A stretch of DNA of 64,000 nt from Tessaracoccus antarcticus (GCF_003688855.1 NZ_REFW01000004.1:1-64000); one strand, 5' to 3'; positions 45,824 through 54,991 are shown, counted from the first letter of the stretch. Numbers and translations: made by a program. Notes: a model not told the origin generated them from the letters alone.

Positions 45824-46713
45824 TGGCGGCGACGTCGCAGTTCGCGTCACTCGGCCTGCCGTTGCGCCACCGTGGCAAGGTACGGGAACTCTACGACGTG
45901 ACCGTGGACGGCCGGCCCCGCATCCTCATGGTGGCCACCGACAACATCTCCGCCTTCGACCATGTCCTGGAGACGCTCATCCCCGACAAGGGCGCCATCC
46001 TGACGCAGCTGTCGCTGTGGTGGTTCAACCAGCTCGACGACATCGTCGACAATCACGTGGTCTCCACCGCCGTGCCGAAGGTTGTGGCGGGCCGGGCCAC
46101 GATCGTCGAGTTGCTCGACATGATCGACGTCGAATGCGTCGCCCGCGGCTACCTGACCGGATCCGGCTGGGTGGAGTACCAGCAGTCCTCGACCGTGTGC
46201 GGCGTGCCCCTTCCTGCCGGGCTGCGCGACGGTGACAAGCTGCCCGAGCCGATCTTCACGCCCGCCATCAAGGCCCCCATGGGCGAGCACGACGAGAACG
46301 TCGACTTCGCCACCATCATGCGCATCCACGGCGAGGAGGTGGCCACAACTCTGCGCGACCTGACGCTGGCGCTGTACTCCCGTGCAGCGGGCATCGCTGC
46401 CGGGCGTGGCATCATCCTCGCCGACACCAAGTTCGAGTTCGGCCGCCGCCCCGACGACACCATCGTGCTGGCCGACGAGGTACTGACCCCCGACTCCTCC
46501 AGGTTCTGGGATGCCTCCCTGTGGGCGCCGGGCGAGGCGCTGCCGAGCTTCGACAAGCAGTACGTCCGCGACTGGCTCGCGCATGATTCCGGCTGGGACC
46601 GCGCTTCGGACACCCCACCGCCCGCACTGCCCGCGGACGTCGTCGCCGTGACACGTGGCCGCTACCTGGAAGCCTACGAGCGCCTCACGGGATCCGGTTT
46701 CACGTCAGCCTGA
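45823..46713 (+). CDS. purC: SAICAR synthase
   Basis: Phosphoribosylaminoimidazole-succinocarboxamide synthase: joins aspartate to CAIR with ATP. The 296-residue protein shows HRGKVRELYDV, LMVATDNISAFDHVLETLIP, VECVARGYLTGSGWVEYQ, FTPAIKAPMGEHDENVDF and GIILADTKFEFG. ATG 45823 overlaps the purB stop as TGATG; a GTG immediately before it is an equal alternative. The product is used by PurB encoded upstream. Confidence 0.97.
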   Translation: MAATSQFASLGLPLRHRGKVRELYDVTVDGRPRILMVATDNISAFDHVLETLIPDKGAILTQLSLWWFNQLDDIVDNHVVSTAVPKVVAGRATIVELLDMIDVECVARGYLTGSGWVEYQQSSTVCGVPLPAGLRDGDKLPEPIFTPAIKAPMGEHDENVDFATIMRIHGEEVATTLRDLTLALYSRAAGIAAGRGIILADTKFEFGRRPDDTIVLADEVLTPDSSRFWDASLWAPGEALPSFDKQYVRDWLAHDSGWDRASDTPPPALPADVVAVTRGRYLEAYERLTGSGFTSA

Positions 46714-46716
46714 CGT
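46702..46716 (+). terminator. Small hairpin at the purC stop
   Basis: ACGTCA and TGACGT enclose GCC; the TGA in the right arm is the purC stop codon. A 6-bp stem with no T-run makes this a weak terminator candidate. Confidence 0.3.
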
Positions 46717-46749
46717 CCGGCGTGGCCGTTTCGTCGGAAACTGCCTCCG

Positions 46750-47431
46750 ACATCCGGTTGCGCCCCACGGGATCACGGGCGGATCGACGTGGTGATCAAG
46801 AACGTCGGCATGTCAGACCAGCAGCCCCTCGACGAACGTGACGTGGCCTCGATCCGTCGCGAGCCGGAGGTCAACGTCCTCTCCCCTGTGGTGCTCAGCC
46901 GTTTGGCCATCCCGCTGATGCGAAAGGTGGACGACCCGCGCATCATCAGCACGTCTCCCTCTGCGGCATCTTTCCCCTGGGGGAGACCCCCATCCAGACC
47001 GCCTCCACGTTCCTGCGCGGGGCGATGCCCTCCATCGGACTCAACCTGGCCGCCAAGGAAATCAGGGTGTCCTCCGTCCTGCCCTTCGCTACCGACACCC
47101 GGATGCTGCGGTGGGAGGCGGTGGAGGCGGCAACGCCCTGCAGTTCCAGGAACCGCCGCCGCCCAGCGCCGTCGCCAAGGCGATGAAGGGCCTTGTGGAC
47201 AGGCCCCGACGGGAGGCCAACCCGCGGTTTTCGGACTCCTTGCTCGTGCGTTTCGGGACGCTTTGCCCCAACCACCTTCCCCGGCTGATGACGCTGTTCC
47301 GCAAGAAGGGTGAGCGCGGACTGGCCACCTACGTGCGTCGGCTGGAGACCGAGGGGCACGTCGTTCGCACAGCCGATGGCCGGGAACTGGCGGAGACCGA
47401 CCGAGTGATCCGCCATCCCGGAGGAAAGTGA
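46750..47431 (+). pseudogene. Truncated, frameshifted short-chain dehydrogenase remnant
   Basis: Three consecutive frames together resemble the second part of an SDR oxidoreductase. GRIDVVIKNVG (like the family's NNAG strand) and RIISTSPSAA are in the first frame from about 46777. ETPIQTASTFLRGAMPSIGL with NLAAKEIRVSSVLPFATDT is in the second from about 46980. A C-terminal piece from about 47140 (SAVAKAMKGLVDRPRREANP) is in the third, ending at 47431. The N-terminal Rossmann TGxxxGIG half is missing, since purC ends just upstream. It is most likely a decayed gene; sequencing errors could explain the shifts but not the lost 5' half. Confidence 0.7.
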
Positions 47432-47534
47432 TTTTACTCGGGAGGTCCTCTCTGCCATCCTTCAGCCGGGGAGTCGACGTTGACTCCCAGCACTGGCGGC
47501 AGGGGGTCGCCACTGCATGTCAGGGGGAACAACA

Positions 47535-48359
47535 ATGAAGCTTCGTCGAATTCTGGTGGCACTGGCTGCTGTGGCCGTGGGTTTCGGCTCCGGTGCCCTC
47601 GTCCCGGCCCAGGCGGATGTGGTCACCACCGCACAGCAGATCTACTCCACGCCGGGTGTGCACCTTGTCAACGGCAGGTACTGGCGCACGACCTGCGCGG
47701 TCTACTCCTCCACGGTGGTGCGGTGCACCACCGACATCTACGCCACGAAGGTGTTCCTCGACAGGGGACGCTGGTACACCAACAACGACTGGGTCTTCAA
47801 CAACCTCAGCTACCTGCCATCGCCGCGCGCGAACTGGGCCACCAACAACCTGGGCAACCCCGGTTCCTGGGCGGGAGCTGACGGTCGCCAGTGGCGCTCC
47901 GAGTGCGAGACCCCCAAAACCGGACGAGGTGCCTGCCGCAACTATGCATTCGCGACCGTGGCGTCGTTGAAGAACGGCAAGGTGGTGCAGGAGAAGGTTG
48001 AGGTGTTCAACAGCGTGGTGCTGTTCGCGACATCCTCATCGCCGTGGGTGAAATCGATCCCCGCCGCGGCCCCGGCCCGCAGCGACGTGCCTGTGGCGAC
48101 GGCGCCCCGCCCGGTCTTCGTGGCACCGCCTGCAGGTGTCACCCGGCCGGTCACCCCGACCCCGCCGGTCAGGCCGTCCGGCGGCGTGGCGCCGATCTCC
48201 AGGAACAGCTGCCCGGCGTCAGCGCCCATCAAGGGCAATGCCGACTCCGGGATCTACCACAAGCCCGGCCAGCAGTTCTACGCGAGGACCAACCCCGAGG
48301 TGTGCTTCGCCTCGGACAGCGACGCCGTCCGCGCGGGCTTCCGCAAGTCCAAGCGCTGA
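47535..48359 (+). CDS. Secreted protein with four-Cys module and C-terminal sunset domain
   Basis: A 274-residue exported protein. A signal peptide (residues 1-33, ending PAQA) leads to a module at about 41-161 containing VNGRYWRTTCAVYS, VVRCTTDIYATKV, NDWVFNNLSYLP, GADGRQWRSECETP and GRGACRNYA. A Pro-rich linker follows, then residues 222-274 form a sunset/Ada-like domain: NSCPASAPIKGNADSGIYHK and PEVCFASDSDAVRAGFRKSKR. The first module recurs at the C-terminus of the 1170-residue protein at 55009. ATG 47535 has AGGGGG 7 nt upstream; an in-frame ATG at 47517 has none. Function unknown; probably acts at or outside the cell envelope. Confidence 0.87.
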   Translation: MKLRRILVALAAVAVGFGSGALVPAQADVVTTAQQIYSTPGVHLVNGRYWRTTCAVYSSTVVRCTTDIYATKVFLDRGRWYTNNDWVFNNLSYLPSPRANWATNNLGNPGSWAGADGRQWRSECETPKTGRGACRNYAFATVASLKNGKVVQEKVEVFNSVVLFATSSSPWVKSIPAAAPARSDVPVATAPRPVFVAPPAGVTRPVTPTPPVRPSGGVAPISRNSCPASAPIKGNADSGIYHKPGQQFYARTNPEVCFASDSDAVRAGFRKSKR

Positions 48360-48372
48360 TCGGCTGAGAGAC

Positions 48373-48412
48373 GACGCGTCGGGGCCTGCCCTCAGGGGTG
48401 GGCCCCGGCGTC
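48373..48412. terminator. Bidirectional hairpin terminator between convergent genes
   Basis: GACGC-GT-CGGGGCC pairs with GGCCCCG-GCGTC (12 bp with a 2-nt bulge). The loop carries the stop codon of the leftward kinase gene at 48392-48394. It can serve both the secreted-protein gene and the kinase operon. Confidence 0.6.
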
Positions 48413-49540
48413 GGAGGCGATGGCAAAGGTGCCCTGCGCCCGACGAACGCCTTCCACTGCGTGGCGGGGGACGATGTCGTCCATGAACCCGTAGCGGAAG
48501 CAGAGTTCCACGGCCTTCGGGTCACCCTCGGCGGCGCGTGCCTTGGCGCAGCGCCACCAGTCGGACAGGTCACCCCAGCCGGGGGCTGCCAGCGACCCGC
48601 CGAACTCCCGCACCGCCAGTGACGAACTGAGCGAGGCCAGACGCAGCCGCTGCTCCAACGGCCACCCGGCCAGGGTGCCGAGGAGGCACGACGCTGCGAA
48701 CACGTCACCGGCCCCCGTCGGGTCGATGGCGTCGACGGTGAGCGCGGGGCAGGAGGTCTCCTCGCCGGTGGTCTGGTCGATGGCGTGGCTGCCGGCGGCG
48801 CCGTCGGTGACGATGGCCAGGGGAACGAGGTCGGCCAGCTTGTGCAGGGCGTCCTTCGGTGACGACGTGTGGGTGTAGGCCATGGCCTCGACGGCGTTGG
48901 GGGTGAAGGCGTGGCACCGGTCGAGGCCGCCGAGGTCCGCACTGTCCCAGCGTTCCGTCTCGTCGAAGCCCACGTCGGCGAAGACGAGGGTTCCGCGCCG
49001 GGCCAGCTCGTCGAGCCACGAGTTGTCGCCTGTGAGGTCGATGACGGCCGCCTTGGAGTGTGGCACCTGGGAGACATCCTCCAGCAATGGCTCGGGGAGT
49101 GCGTGCCCATGGCTGACCATGCCCCGGTCCCCCTGGAATGCCAGCGAGACGGTGGTGGCGGAGTGGGAGTCCGCGAACACCCGCGAGGCGGACAGGTCGA
49201 TGTGCTCCTGACCGGCCAGCGTGGTGCGCATCCAGAAGCCATAGGCGTCGTCACCGAAGCCCGTCACGAGCCCCGTCCGCATACCGAGGCGTGCAGACGC
49301 CGTCGCCAGGTTCGCGATACCTCCGGGGCACGATCCCATGCCGGCGCTCCACAGCTCCTCCCCGGGGCGGGGCAGGCGTGGAAGGCCGGTGAAGATGATG
49401 TCGAAGAACACCATGCCCGTGGTGATGACGTCGAGCGGCGGGTCGTCATCCTGGCGGATGGACGCGAGCGGATCCCACCGCCAACAGCTGGGGCAGAACT
49501 CGTCGTCGTGGTCGTGGTCGTCGTGGAGGTTCTCGGTCAT
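48392..49540 (-). CDS. PfkB-family carbohydrate kinase
   Basis: Ribokinase-like sugar kinase of 382 residues, last gene of an ABC sugar importer operon. Family signatures are GSCPGGIANLATASARLGM near the N-terminus and the catalytic anion-hole motif DAIDPTGAGDVFAASCLLG. Unusually, about 35 residues precede the fold and contain a His/Asp-rich stretch and a CxxC pair (HDDHDHDDEFCPSCWRWDP), which could bind a metal. ATG 49540 overlaps the permease stop as ATGA. It probably phosphorylates the imported sugar; the sugar is not identifiable. Confidence 0.9.
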   Translation of the reverse strand: MTENLHDDHDHDDEFCPSCWRWDPLASIRQDDDPPLDVITTGMVFFDIIFTGLPRLPRPGEELWSAGMGSCPGGIANLATASARLGMRTGLVTGFGDDAYGFWMRTTLAGQEHIDLSASRVFADSHSATTVSLAFQGDRGMVSHGHALPEPLLEDVSQVPHSKAAVIDLTGDNSWLDELARRGTLVFADVGFDETERWDSADLGGLDRCHAFTPNAVEAMAYTHTSSPKDALHKLADLVPLAIVTDGAAGSHAIDQTTGEETSCPALTVDAIDPTGAGDVFAASCLLGTLAGWPLEQRLRLASLSSSLAVREFGGSLAAPGWGDLSDWWRCAKARAAEGDPKAVELCFRYGFMDDIVPRHAVEGVRRAQGTFAIASDAGAHP

Positions 49541-50346
49541 TCCTTGGCCGCCCCTTCGAGCATTCCGTTGATGAAGTACCGCTGCAGGAGTAGGAAGACC
49601 ACCACGATGGGGGCGGCGATGATCACTCCGGCGGAGGCGATGAGGGCGGAGTCCGCGGTGTACTGCCCCTTGAAGACGGCCAGGCCGAGTGGTGCGGTGC
49701 GCCATGTTGCACCGGGTGACATCACCAGGGGGATCAGGAACTCATTCCAGGTCCACATGAACATCAGGACCGTCACCGTCGCGATGGACGGCATCGATGG
49801 CGGCACCACGATCCGCCACAGCGTGCGCATGCCGCTGGCACCGTCGATGGCTGCCGCCTCGATCAGGTTGGGGGGCAGGGCCCGGAACTGGGCACGCATC
49901 CAGAACGTCCCGAACGCGACGGACTGCGCGATCTGGGGCAAGGACACGGCCCAGATGGTGTCGGTCAGGCCTAGGGCCCGCAGGTCGAAGAACAGGGGAA
50001 TGATGATGGCCTCGGCGGGGATCATCAGACCGAGCAGGAACAGGTAGAACAGCACGGTGGAACCGCGGAACCGCATGGTGCCGAAGGCGTAGCCGGCAAG
50101 GATCGACAGCAGCAGCGCCGAGCTCACCACCAGCAGCGCCACCATCACGGAGCGTCCGAGGGCCGGGCCGAACTGCCCGATGTTCCACGCGTCGACGATG
50201 TTCTCGAAGTGCAGCCCGCCGGTCTGCACCCGGGTCTGGGGGCCGAGCGCGGTGAGGATCACGGTGATGATGGGGGTGATGGCGAACAGTGCGAACAGGC
50301 CCAGAACGATGTAGTTGAGGGTCTTCTCAGTCGTGGAGACAGTCAT
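49537..50346 (-). CDS. Sugar ABC transporter permease (MalG-like)
   Basis: CUT1-type permease of 269 residues with six membrane helices. The EAA-type ATPase-contact loop is EAAAIDGASGMRTLWRIVVP. It works with the MalF-like partner encoded immediately upstream (ATGA overlap). No ATPase gene is in this operon, so it probably uses a shared MsiK-type ATPase encoded elsewhere, as is usual in actinobacteria. Confidence 0.93.
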   Translation of the reverse strand: MTVSTTEKTLNYIVLGLFALFAITPIITVILTALGPQTRVQTGGLHFENIVDAWNIGQFGPALGRSVMVALLVVSSALLLSILAGYAFGTMRFRGSTVLFYLFLLGLMIPAEAIIIPLFFDLRALGLTDTIWAVSLPQIAQSVAFGTFWMRAQFRALPPNLIEAAAIDGASGMRTLWRIVVPPSMPSIATVTVLMFMWTWNEFLIPLVMSPGATWRTAPLGLAVFKGQYTADSALIASAGVIIAAPIVVVFLLLQRYFINGMLEGAAKE

Positions 50347-51260
50347 CGTGGTGTCCTTCGTTCTTCACCGATGCGGGACACAGCGATGTTGATGAGGAAG
50401 ACCATGATTGTCAGGACGATCGCCACCGCCGATGCGGATCCGACCTCCTTGAGGTTGAACGCTCGGTTGTACACCTCGTAGCTGGGCACGGTGGTGGACG
50501 TGCCGGGCCCGCCGGAGGTGGTGAGGTACACCAGGTCGAAGGTCTTCAGGGCGGCGATGATGGTCAGGACCAGGGCGGTCGTGATCTCTCCGCGGACGCT
50601 GGGCAGGGTGATCGCGAAGAACTCCCGCACCGGGCCCGCGCCGTCGAGACGGGCGGCCTCGAACAACTGATTTGAAATCCGTCCCATGCCGGCGAGCAGC
50701 AACAGCATCACCAGACCGGTTTCCAGCCAGAAGCCGATGACACCGACGGCTGGCAGGGCAAGGATGGGGTCGCCCAACCATCCCCGGGCCAGACCCCCCA
50801 GCCCGATGGCGCCCAGCAGGTCGTTCAGGGTTCCGTTGGGGGAGTAGATCTGGCGCCATGCGACGGCAACCACCACGAGTGCGATCACCTGTGGCATGAA
50901 GATCATGACCCTGAAGAAGCCGAGCCCTCGCACGCTGCCGCGGCGCAGCACAGCCGCCAGGACGAGGCCGATCACCAGGGGCAGGATGGAGTAGAACAGG
51001 ATCAGGATCAGGGCGTGGCTGATGGAGGCGAGGAACCGATCATCCGACAGGAGGTCGATGTAGTTGCCGAATCCCACGAACGTGGAGGGGCCGAAGCCCG
51101 GCCAGTCGAACAGCGAGAACTGACCCGCCCGCACGAGCGGGTACAACATGAACGCTGCGTAGACGACAAAGGCCGGGAGCAGGTACAGATACGGGGTCGC
51201 GCTGTGACGCACGACCGCCGATGGCCGCTCCCGGCCTCGTCTGGTGCGCAGGTCAGGCAC
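50343..51260 (-). CDS. Sugar ABC transporter permease (MalF-like)
   Basis: CUT1-type permease of 305 residues with about six helices and the loop motif EAARLDGAGPVREFFAITLP. Start is GTG 51260; the sequence GTGCCTGA is shared with the stop of the binding-protein gene (8-bp overlap). Forms the membrane channel with the MalG-like subunit. Confidence 0.93.
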   Translation of the reverse strand: MPDLRTRRGRERPSAVVRHSATPYLYLLPAFVVYAAFMLYPLVRAGQFSLFDWPGFGPSTFVGFGNYIDLLSDDRFLASISHALILILFYSILPLVIGLVLAAVLRRGSVRGLGFFRVMIFMPQVIALVVVAVAWRQIYSPNGTLNDLLGAIGLGGLARGWLGDPILALPAVGVIGFWLETGLVMLLLLAGMGRISNQLFEAARLDGAGPVREFFAITLPSVRGEITTALVLTIIAALKTFDLVYLTTSGGPGTSTTVPSYEVYNRAFNLKEVGSASAVAIVLTIMVFLINIAVSRIGEERRTPR

Positions 51261-52620
51261 CGGTGAACTTCGTGTAGTCGTCCTCGAATGCCTTCAGAAC
51301 CTCGGCGCCCGTCTTCTGGGCTCCCAGGACCTCTTGGAGTCCCTGGCCGGCCGTGTCGGAGAACGACGGTGTGGCGTAGTCCAGGTACGGCAGCAGGGTG
51401 CCGTTGTTGGAGACGTCATCGAAGGCCTCGAAGATCTCCTTCTGCACGCCGCTGGCCGGAGCGAGTTCCTTGGTGCGCAGCACGGGCATGCCACCGTTGT
51501 CGGCGATGATCTGCATGGCGTCATCGTTGGTGATGAAGTCGATGTAGGCCGCTGCAGCATCGATGTTCTTGGCCTTGGCGGGAACCGAGAAGGGGATGCC
51601 GGTGCCACCCGTGGTGGCGAGCTTGCCTTCCTTGGAGGGCGGTGGGGCCATGAAGTGCAGGTCGTCCTTCATGGTGGCCTCCATGTCGGTGCCCAGCCAG
51701 GAGCCTCCCGGCAGGAACACACCGGTGCCCTTGGTGAATTCGGTCCAGGCCGGGTCGTAGTCGAGGCCGTTGGGGGAGGTGCCGAGGTACTTCTTCTCGC
51801 CCCACTCCTGGAACTTGTCCATGGCGGCGGTGTTCGGCTCGTCCGTCCAGCTGGCACCGGCGTTGCCCATGCCGAGCTTCACGACCTCGTCGGCAGCGAC
51901 GAAGTAGCCCTGCAGTGGCCCGTAGACGTGGAGCGCCGGCCACTTCTCGATGTTGCCGAGCACCATGGGCTGCTCGCCAGCAGCCATGGCCTTGTCGAGG
52001 AGGGAGAAGTAGTCATCCCACGTCTCGGGTTCCTTGCCCCCGATGGATTCGAGCTTCTTGGTGGAGTAGAAAATGCCGACGATTTCACCGGTCTGGGGGA
52101 GCCCGTAGAGGTTGCCCTCCCCGAAAGTGGTGGAGTCAGCGGAGTAGCGGACCTTGCTGAGTACCGACGGCGAGAAACGCTCCTCCCACTTGTAGGCGGT
52201 GGCGTACGGCGACAGGTCGACGAGCTGACCCGCCTTCACGAACTGCCCCATGTCGCCACGGGCGTTGTTGACCTGCACGACGTCGGGTACGTCGTTGCCC
52301 GACAGCGCCAGTGTGACCTGCGCCTTCAGGTCGTCGGTCCCCTGGCTGAGTCGCTTGATGGTGATGTTGGGATACTTGTCCTGGAATGCCTTGTTCAGGG
52401 CCACCAGCGAGTCGTTCTGGCTGCCACGTACCTCCTGGTCCCACACCACGAGCTCCAGGTCACCCATGGAGGCGGGGTCGGTGGCGATGTCAGAGGGTGC
52501 GGGTGCCGAGGGCTGGTCGGTGGGCGTGGAGCCGGGGGCGCAGCCGGAGAGGACTGCAGCCCCTGCGAGGCCGGCGGTCCCCGCCATGAAGAAACGTCGG
52601 TTGAAAGGGCGGAGCGTCAT
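51253..52620 (-). CDS. Sugar ABC transporter substrate-binding lipoprotein
   Basis: Extracellular solute-binding protein family 1 lipoprotein of 455 residues. The signal peptide has twin Arg-like NRRFF and ends in the lipobox LSGC. The mature part has LELVVWDQEVRGSQNDSLVA, FQDKYPNITIKRLSQGTDDL and VPDVVQVNNARGDMGQFVKA, standard for CUT1 binding proteins of oligosaccharides. ATG 52620 has GGAGG 5 nt upstream. First gene of the leftward operon, divergent from the DeoR regulator. Confidence 0.94.
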   Translation of the reverse strand: MTLRPFNRRFFMAGTAGLAGAAVLSGCAPGSTPTDQPSAPAPSDIATDPASMGDLELVVWDQEVRGSQNDSLVALNKAFQDKYPNITIKRLSQGTDDLKAQVTLALSGNDVPDVVQVNNARGDMGQFVKAGQLVDLSPYATAYKWEERFSPSVLSKVRYSADSTTFGEGNLYGLPQTGEIVGIFYSTKKLESIGGKEPETWDDYFSLLDKAMAAGEQPMVLGNIEKWPALHVYGPLQGYFVAADEVVKLGMGNAGASWTDEPNTAAMDKFQEWGEKKYLGTSPNGLDYDPAWTEFTKGTGVFLPGGSWLGTDMEATMKDDLHFMAPPPSKEGKLATTGGTGIPFSVPAKAKNIDAAAAYIDFITNDDAMQIIADNGGMPVLRTKELAPASGVQKEIFEAFDDVSNNGTLLPYLDYATPSFSDTAGQGLQEVLGAQKTGAEVLKAFEDDYTKFTGA

Positions 52621-52719
52621 TGGTTCCTCCTGGTTGGGTTCGACGAAACAAACTGTGCCAGATCCTGACAGATTCTGCTCTAAGCCGTCCCAAAGTGCGT
52701 GGAGATGACGCCAAACTGT

Positions 52720-52725
52720 TACCGT
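52720..52725 (+). promoter_or_regulatory. -10 box TACCGT, leaderless-type promoter of the DeoR gene
   Basis: TACCGT is followed by seven nucleotides and ATG 52733. The 112-bp gap to the divergent binding-protein gene must also hold that gene's promoter. Confidence 0.5.
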
Positions 52726-52732
52726 TTTGAGC

Positions 52733-53503
52733 ATGTTGACCGAGATCCGACAGCAGCATGCCCTGGAGTTGGTCCGCGCCAAGGGCTCGGTTTCCGTGCC
52801 GGTTCTTGCCGATTCGCTGGACGTCTCGGAGGCCACGGTGCGCCGTGACCTCGACGTCCTGGCGGGGCAGGGGTTGGTGGACCGCATCCGCGGCGGTGCC
52901 TGCACCCCGAGGGCGCAGATCCGTCCGGAGGCTGACGCGCACTCCTTCCGGATCGTCGCCGCCCAGTCATCCGAGGAGAAGAGGCGGATCGCGCGGGTCG
53001 CGGCGTCCCTGGTCTCCGACGGCGATGTCGTGGCCCTCGACATCGGCACCACCGTCTTCGCCATGTGCGAGCACCTGCGCCACCTCAACATCACTGTCGT
53101 CACGGCCTCGCTGGCCGTGGTGCGTGCCCTGTCCGACGCGCCCACCATTGACCTGGTGGTGATGGGGGGCATGCTGCGGTCCAACTACGAATCCATGGTG
53201 GGTGTCCTGACCGAGTCCTGCCTGCGCCAGGTGCGCGCCGATGTCGCCTTCCTCGGTGCTGCCGGCGTGAGGGCAGACTGCTCGGTTCTGGACTCCACAC
53301 CCAGCGAAGTGCCCATCAAACGGGCCATGCTGGACATCTCGACCCGGTCCTGGTTGCTGGCGGACCATGACAAGTTTCCCGGCTCCGGTTTCCTCGAGAT
53401 AGCCCCCCTGACGGACTTCACGGGACTGGTCACCGATCAACGTCCCGGAGCACACCAGCTTTCCCTCTCACCCGATTCAACCCTGGAGGTCCTGACCCCA
53501 TGA
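52733..53503 (+). CDS. DeoR-family transcriptional regulator
   Basis: A 256-residue repressor-type regulator. The N-terminal winged helix has VPVLADSLDVSEATVRRDLD and GLVDRIRGGA; the C-terminal sugar-phosphate sensing domain has SSEEKRRIARVAASLVSDGD, ALDIGTTV, VTASLAVV and VMGGMLRS. It probably senses a phosphorylated intermediate of the sugar handled by the divergent ABC/kinase operon and controls both directions. Its stop overlaps the GH4 gene by 4 bp. Confidence 0.94.
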   Translation: MLTEIRQQHALELVRAKGSVSVPVLADSLDVSEATVRRDLDVLAGQGLVDRIRGGACTPRAQIRPEADAHSFRIVAAQSSEEKRRIARVAASLVSDGDVVALDIGTTVFAMCEHLRHLNITVVTASLAVVRALSDAPTIDLVVMGGMLRSNYESMVGVLTESCLRQVRADVAFLGAAGVRADCSVLDSTPSEVPIKRAMLDISTRSWLLADHDKFPGSGFLEIAPLTDFTGLVTDQRPGAHQLSLSPDSTLEVLTP

Positions 53504-54882
53504 AGCTCACCATCCTTGGCGGCGGAGGCTTCAGGGTCCCGCTCATCCACGACGCCGTCGTCACGAACGCACTCGCCGCCGCAGGGCGACCCAGCATCAG
53601 CATCGACGAGATCGCCCTGCATGACTCCTCGCCGGAGCGGCTTCGCAGCATCGTCCAGATTCTGGAGGAGCGAACCGCCCAACTGCCCGACCCCTCCGGG
53701 GCTCCCCACATCACCGCCACCACCGATGTGCGCGAGGCGCTCCGGGGGGCGGACTTCGTGTTCTCGGCCATTCGCGTCGGCGGCTCGGCGGGGCGTGCCC
53801 TGGACGAGCGGGTGGCGCTGGGGCTGGGCCTGCTGGGGCAGGAGACCATCGGACCCGGGGGGCTTGCCTACGCCCTGCGCACCATTCCTGTGATGCACGA
53901 TGTGGCCAGGACCATCGCCGAGGTGGCGCCGAACGCATGGACCATCAACTTCACGAACCCCGCTGGCATCGTCACCCAGGCCATGCGGGGTGTGCTGGGC
54001 AACAAGGTGGTGGGTATCTGCGACACGCCCATCGGGCTGGTGCGGCGGGTGTCGCGACTGCTGGGGGTCTCTCTTGAGAACGACCAGGACCGCGTGGAGT
54101 ACGACTACGTGGGCCTCAACCACATGGGCTGGCTGCGCTCCGTCAGGATCGATGGCGTGGAGCGGTTGCCGGCGGTGTTGGCGGACGACGCTGCCCTCGA
54201 GCACATCGAGGAGGCGCGGCTCATCGGCAAGGACTGGGTGCGGGCCATCAAAGCGTTGCCCAACGAGTACCTGTACTACTACTGGCACACGGACGAGGCC
54301 ATCGCGAACATTCTTTCGGCGGGACAGACGCGCGGGGAATTCCTCGCCGATGAGCAGCGCCGATTCGAGGAGAGCCTCGCGTGCTGCACTTCGCCGTTGC
54401 AGGCATGGCGGGAGGCGCTGCACGAGCGCGAGTCCACCTACATGGCAGAGGCGCGCGACGAGGAACGGCGCGAGGAGGACATCGCGGGCGGCGGCTACCA
54501 GGAGGTGGCGCTGCGCCTCATGACGGCGCTGGCAACGGGCTCGCCCGAGCGAATGATCCTCGACGTCGGAAACGATTCCGGCGGCGGGCTCGTCGTGCCG
54601 GAGCTTCCTGCAGACCTGGTCCTGGAGGTGGGGTGCCTCGTGGATGACAAGGGCATCCACCCGTTGCCGGTGGCACCGCTGAACCTGTCCCAACTCGGCA
54701 TGATGGCGCGCCTGCGTGCGTCGGAGGCCGCCATCTCCGAGGCTGCCCTCACCGGGTCCGCAGAGAAGGCGTGGGAGGGCTTTGCCATCCATCCGCTGGT
54801 CGATTCCCCCCGGTTGGGGAAGGAACTCCTGGCGGGATATCGGAAGGCGCACCCGTCGATCGAGACGCTCTTCAACCGGTGA
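53500..54882 (+). CDS. GH4 family glycosidase (6-phospho-beta-glucosidase-like)
   Basis: NAD- and metal-dependent glycosidase of 460 residues. Features are KLTILGGGGFRVPLI (nucleotide loop), NPAG near residue 150, CDTPIG with metal ligand Cys174 and GLNHMGW with His208. Family 4 enzymes cleave by redox-assisted elimination; this subgroup usually takes 6-phospho-beta-glucosides. Here import is by an ABC system plus PfkB kinase rather than a PTS, so the true substrate may differ. Coupled to the DeoR gene (ATGA). Confidence 0.92.
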   Translation: MKLTILGGGGFRVPLIHDAVVTNALAAAGRPSISIDEIALHDSSPERLRSIVQILEERTAQLPDPSGAPHITATTDVREALRGADFVFSAIRVGGSAGRALDERVALGLGLLGQETIGPGGLAYALRTIPVMHDVARTIAEVAPNAWTINFTNPAGIVTQAMRGVLGNKVVGICDTPIGLVRRVSRLLGVSLENDQDRVEYDYVGLNHMGWLRSVRIDGVERLPAVLADDAALEHIEEARLIGKDWVRAIKALPNEYLYYYWHTDEAIANILSAGQTRGEFLADEQRRFEESLACCTSPLQAWREALHERESTYMAEARDEERREEDIAGGGYQEVALRLMTALATGSPERMILDVGNDSGGGLVVPELPADLVLEVGCLVDDKGIHPLPVAPLNLSQLGMMARLRASEAAISEAALTGSAEKAWEGFAIHPLVDSPRLGKELLAGYRKAHPSIETLFNR

Positions 54883-54973
54883 CGTTTTGTGCAGTTTCAG
54901 TCAATATCATGCAAACCCTTGCGGAAGACTGCAGGTTCTTCCTAGTCTGAGCCCGTCAGCGGCACTCACAGGA

Positions 54974-54991
54974 GCGAACGAAGGCGTTCGC
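54974..54991 (+). promoter_or_regulatory. Leader hairpin GCGAACG-AAGG-CGTTCGC
   Basis: A perfect 7-bp inverted repeat with a 4-nt loop, 17 bp before ATG 55009 and just ahead of its GGAGG. It could be an operator or a leader hairpin affecting translation. A possible promoter is TTGCGG-18-TAGTCT, ending just upstream. Confidence 0.45.

Noticed and set aside
44228..45850. Long antisense frame opposite purB
   Set aside because: purB carries its full signature on the plus strand; the antisense translation is low-complexity with no motif.
51244..52668. Long plus-strand frame opposite the binding lipoprotein
   Set aside because: The minus strand has signal peptide, lipobox and family motifs; the antisense frame has none.
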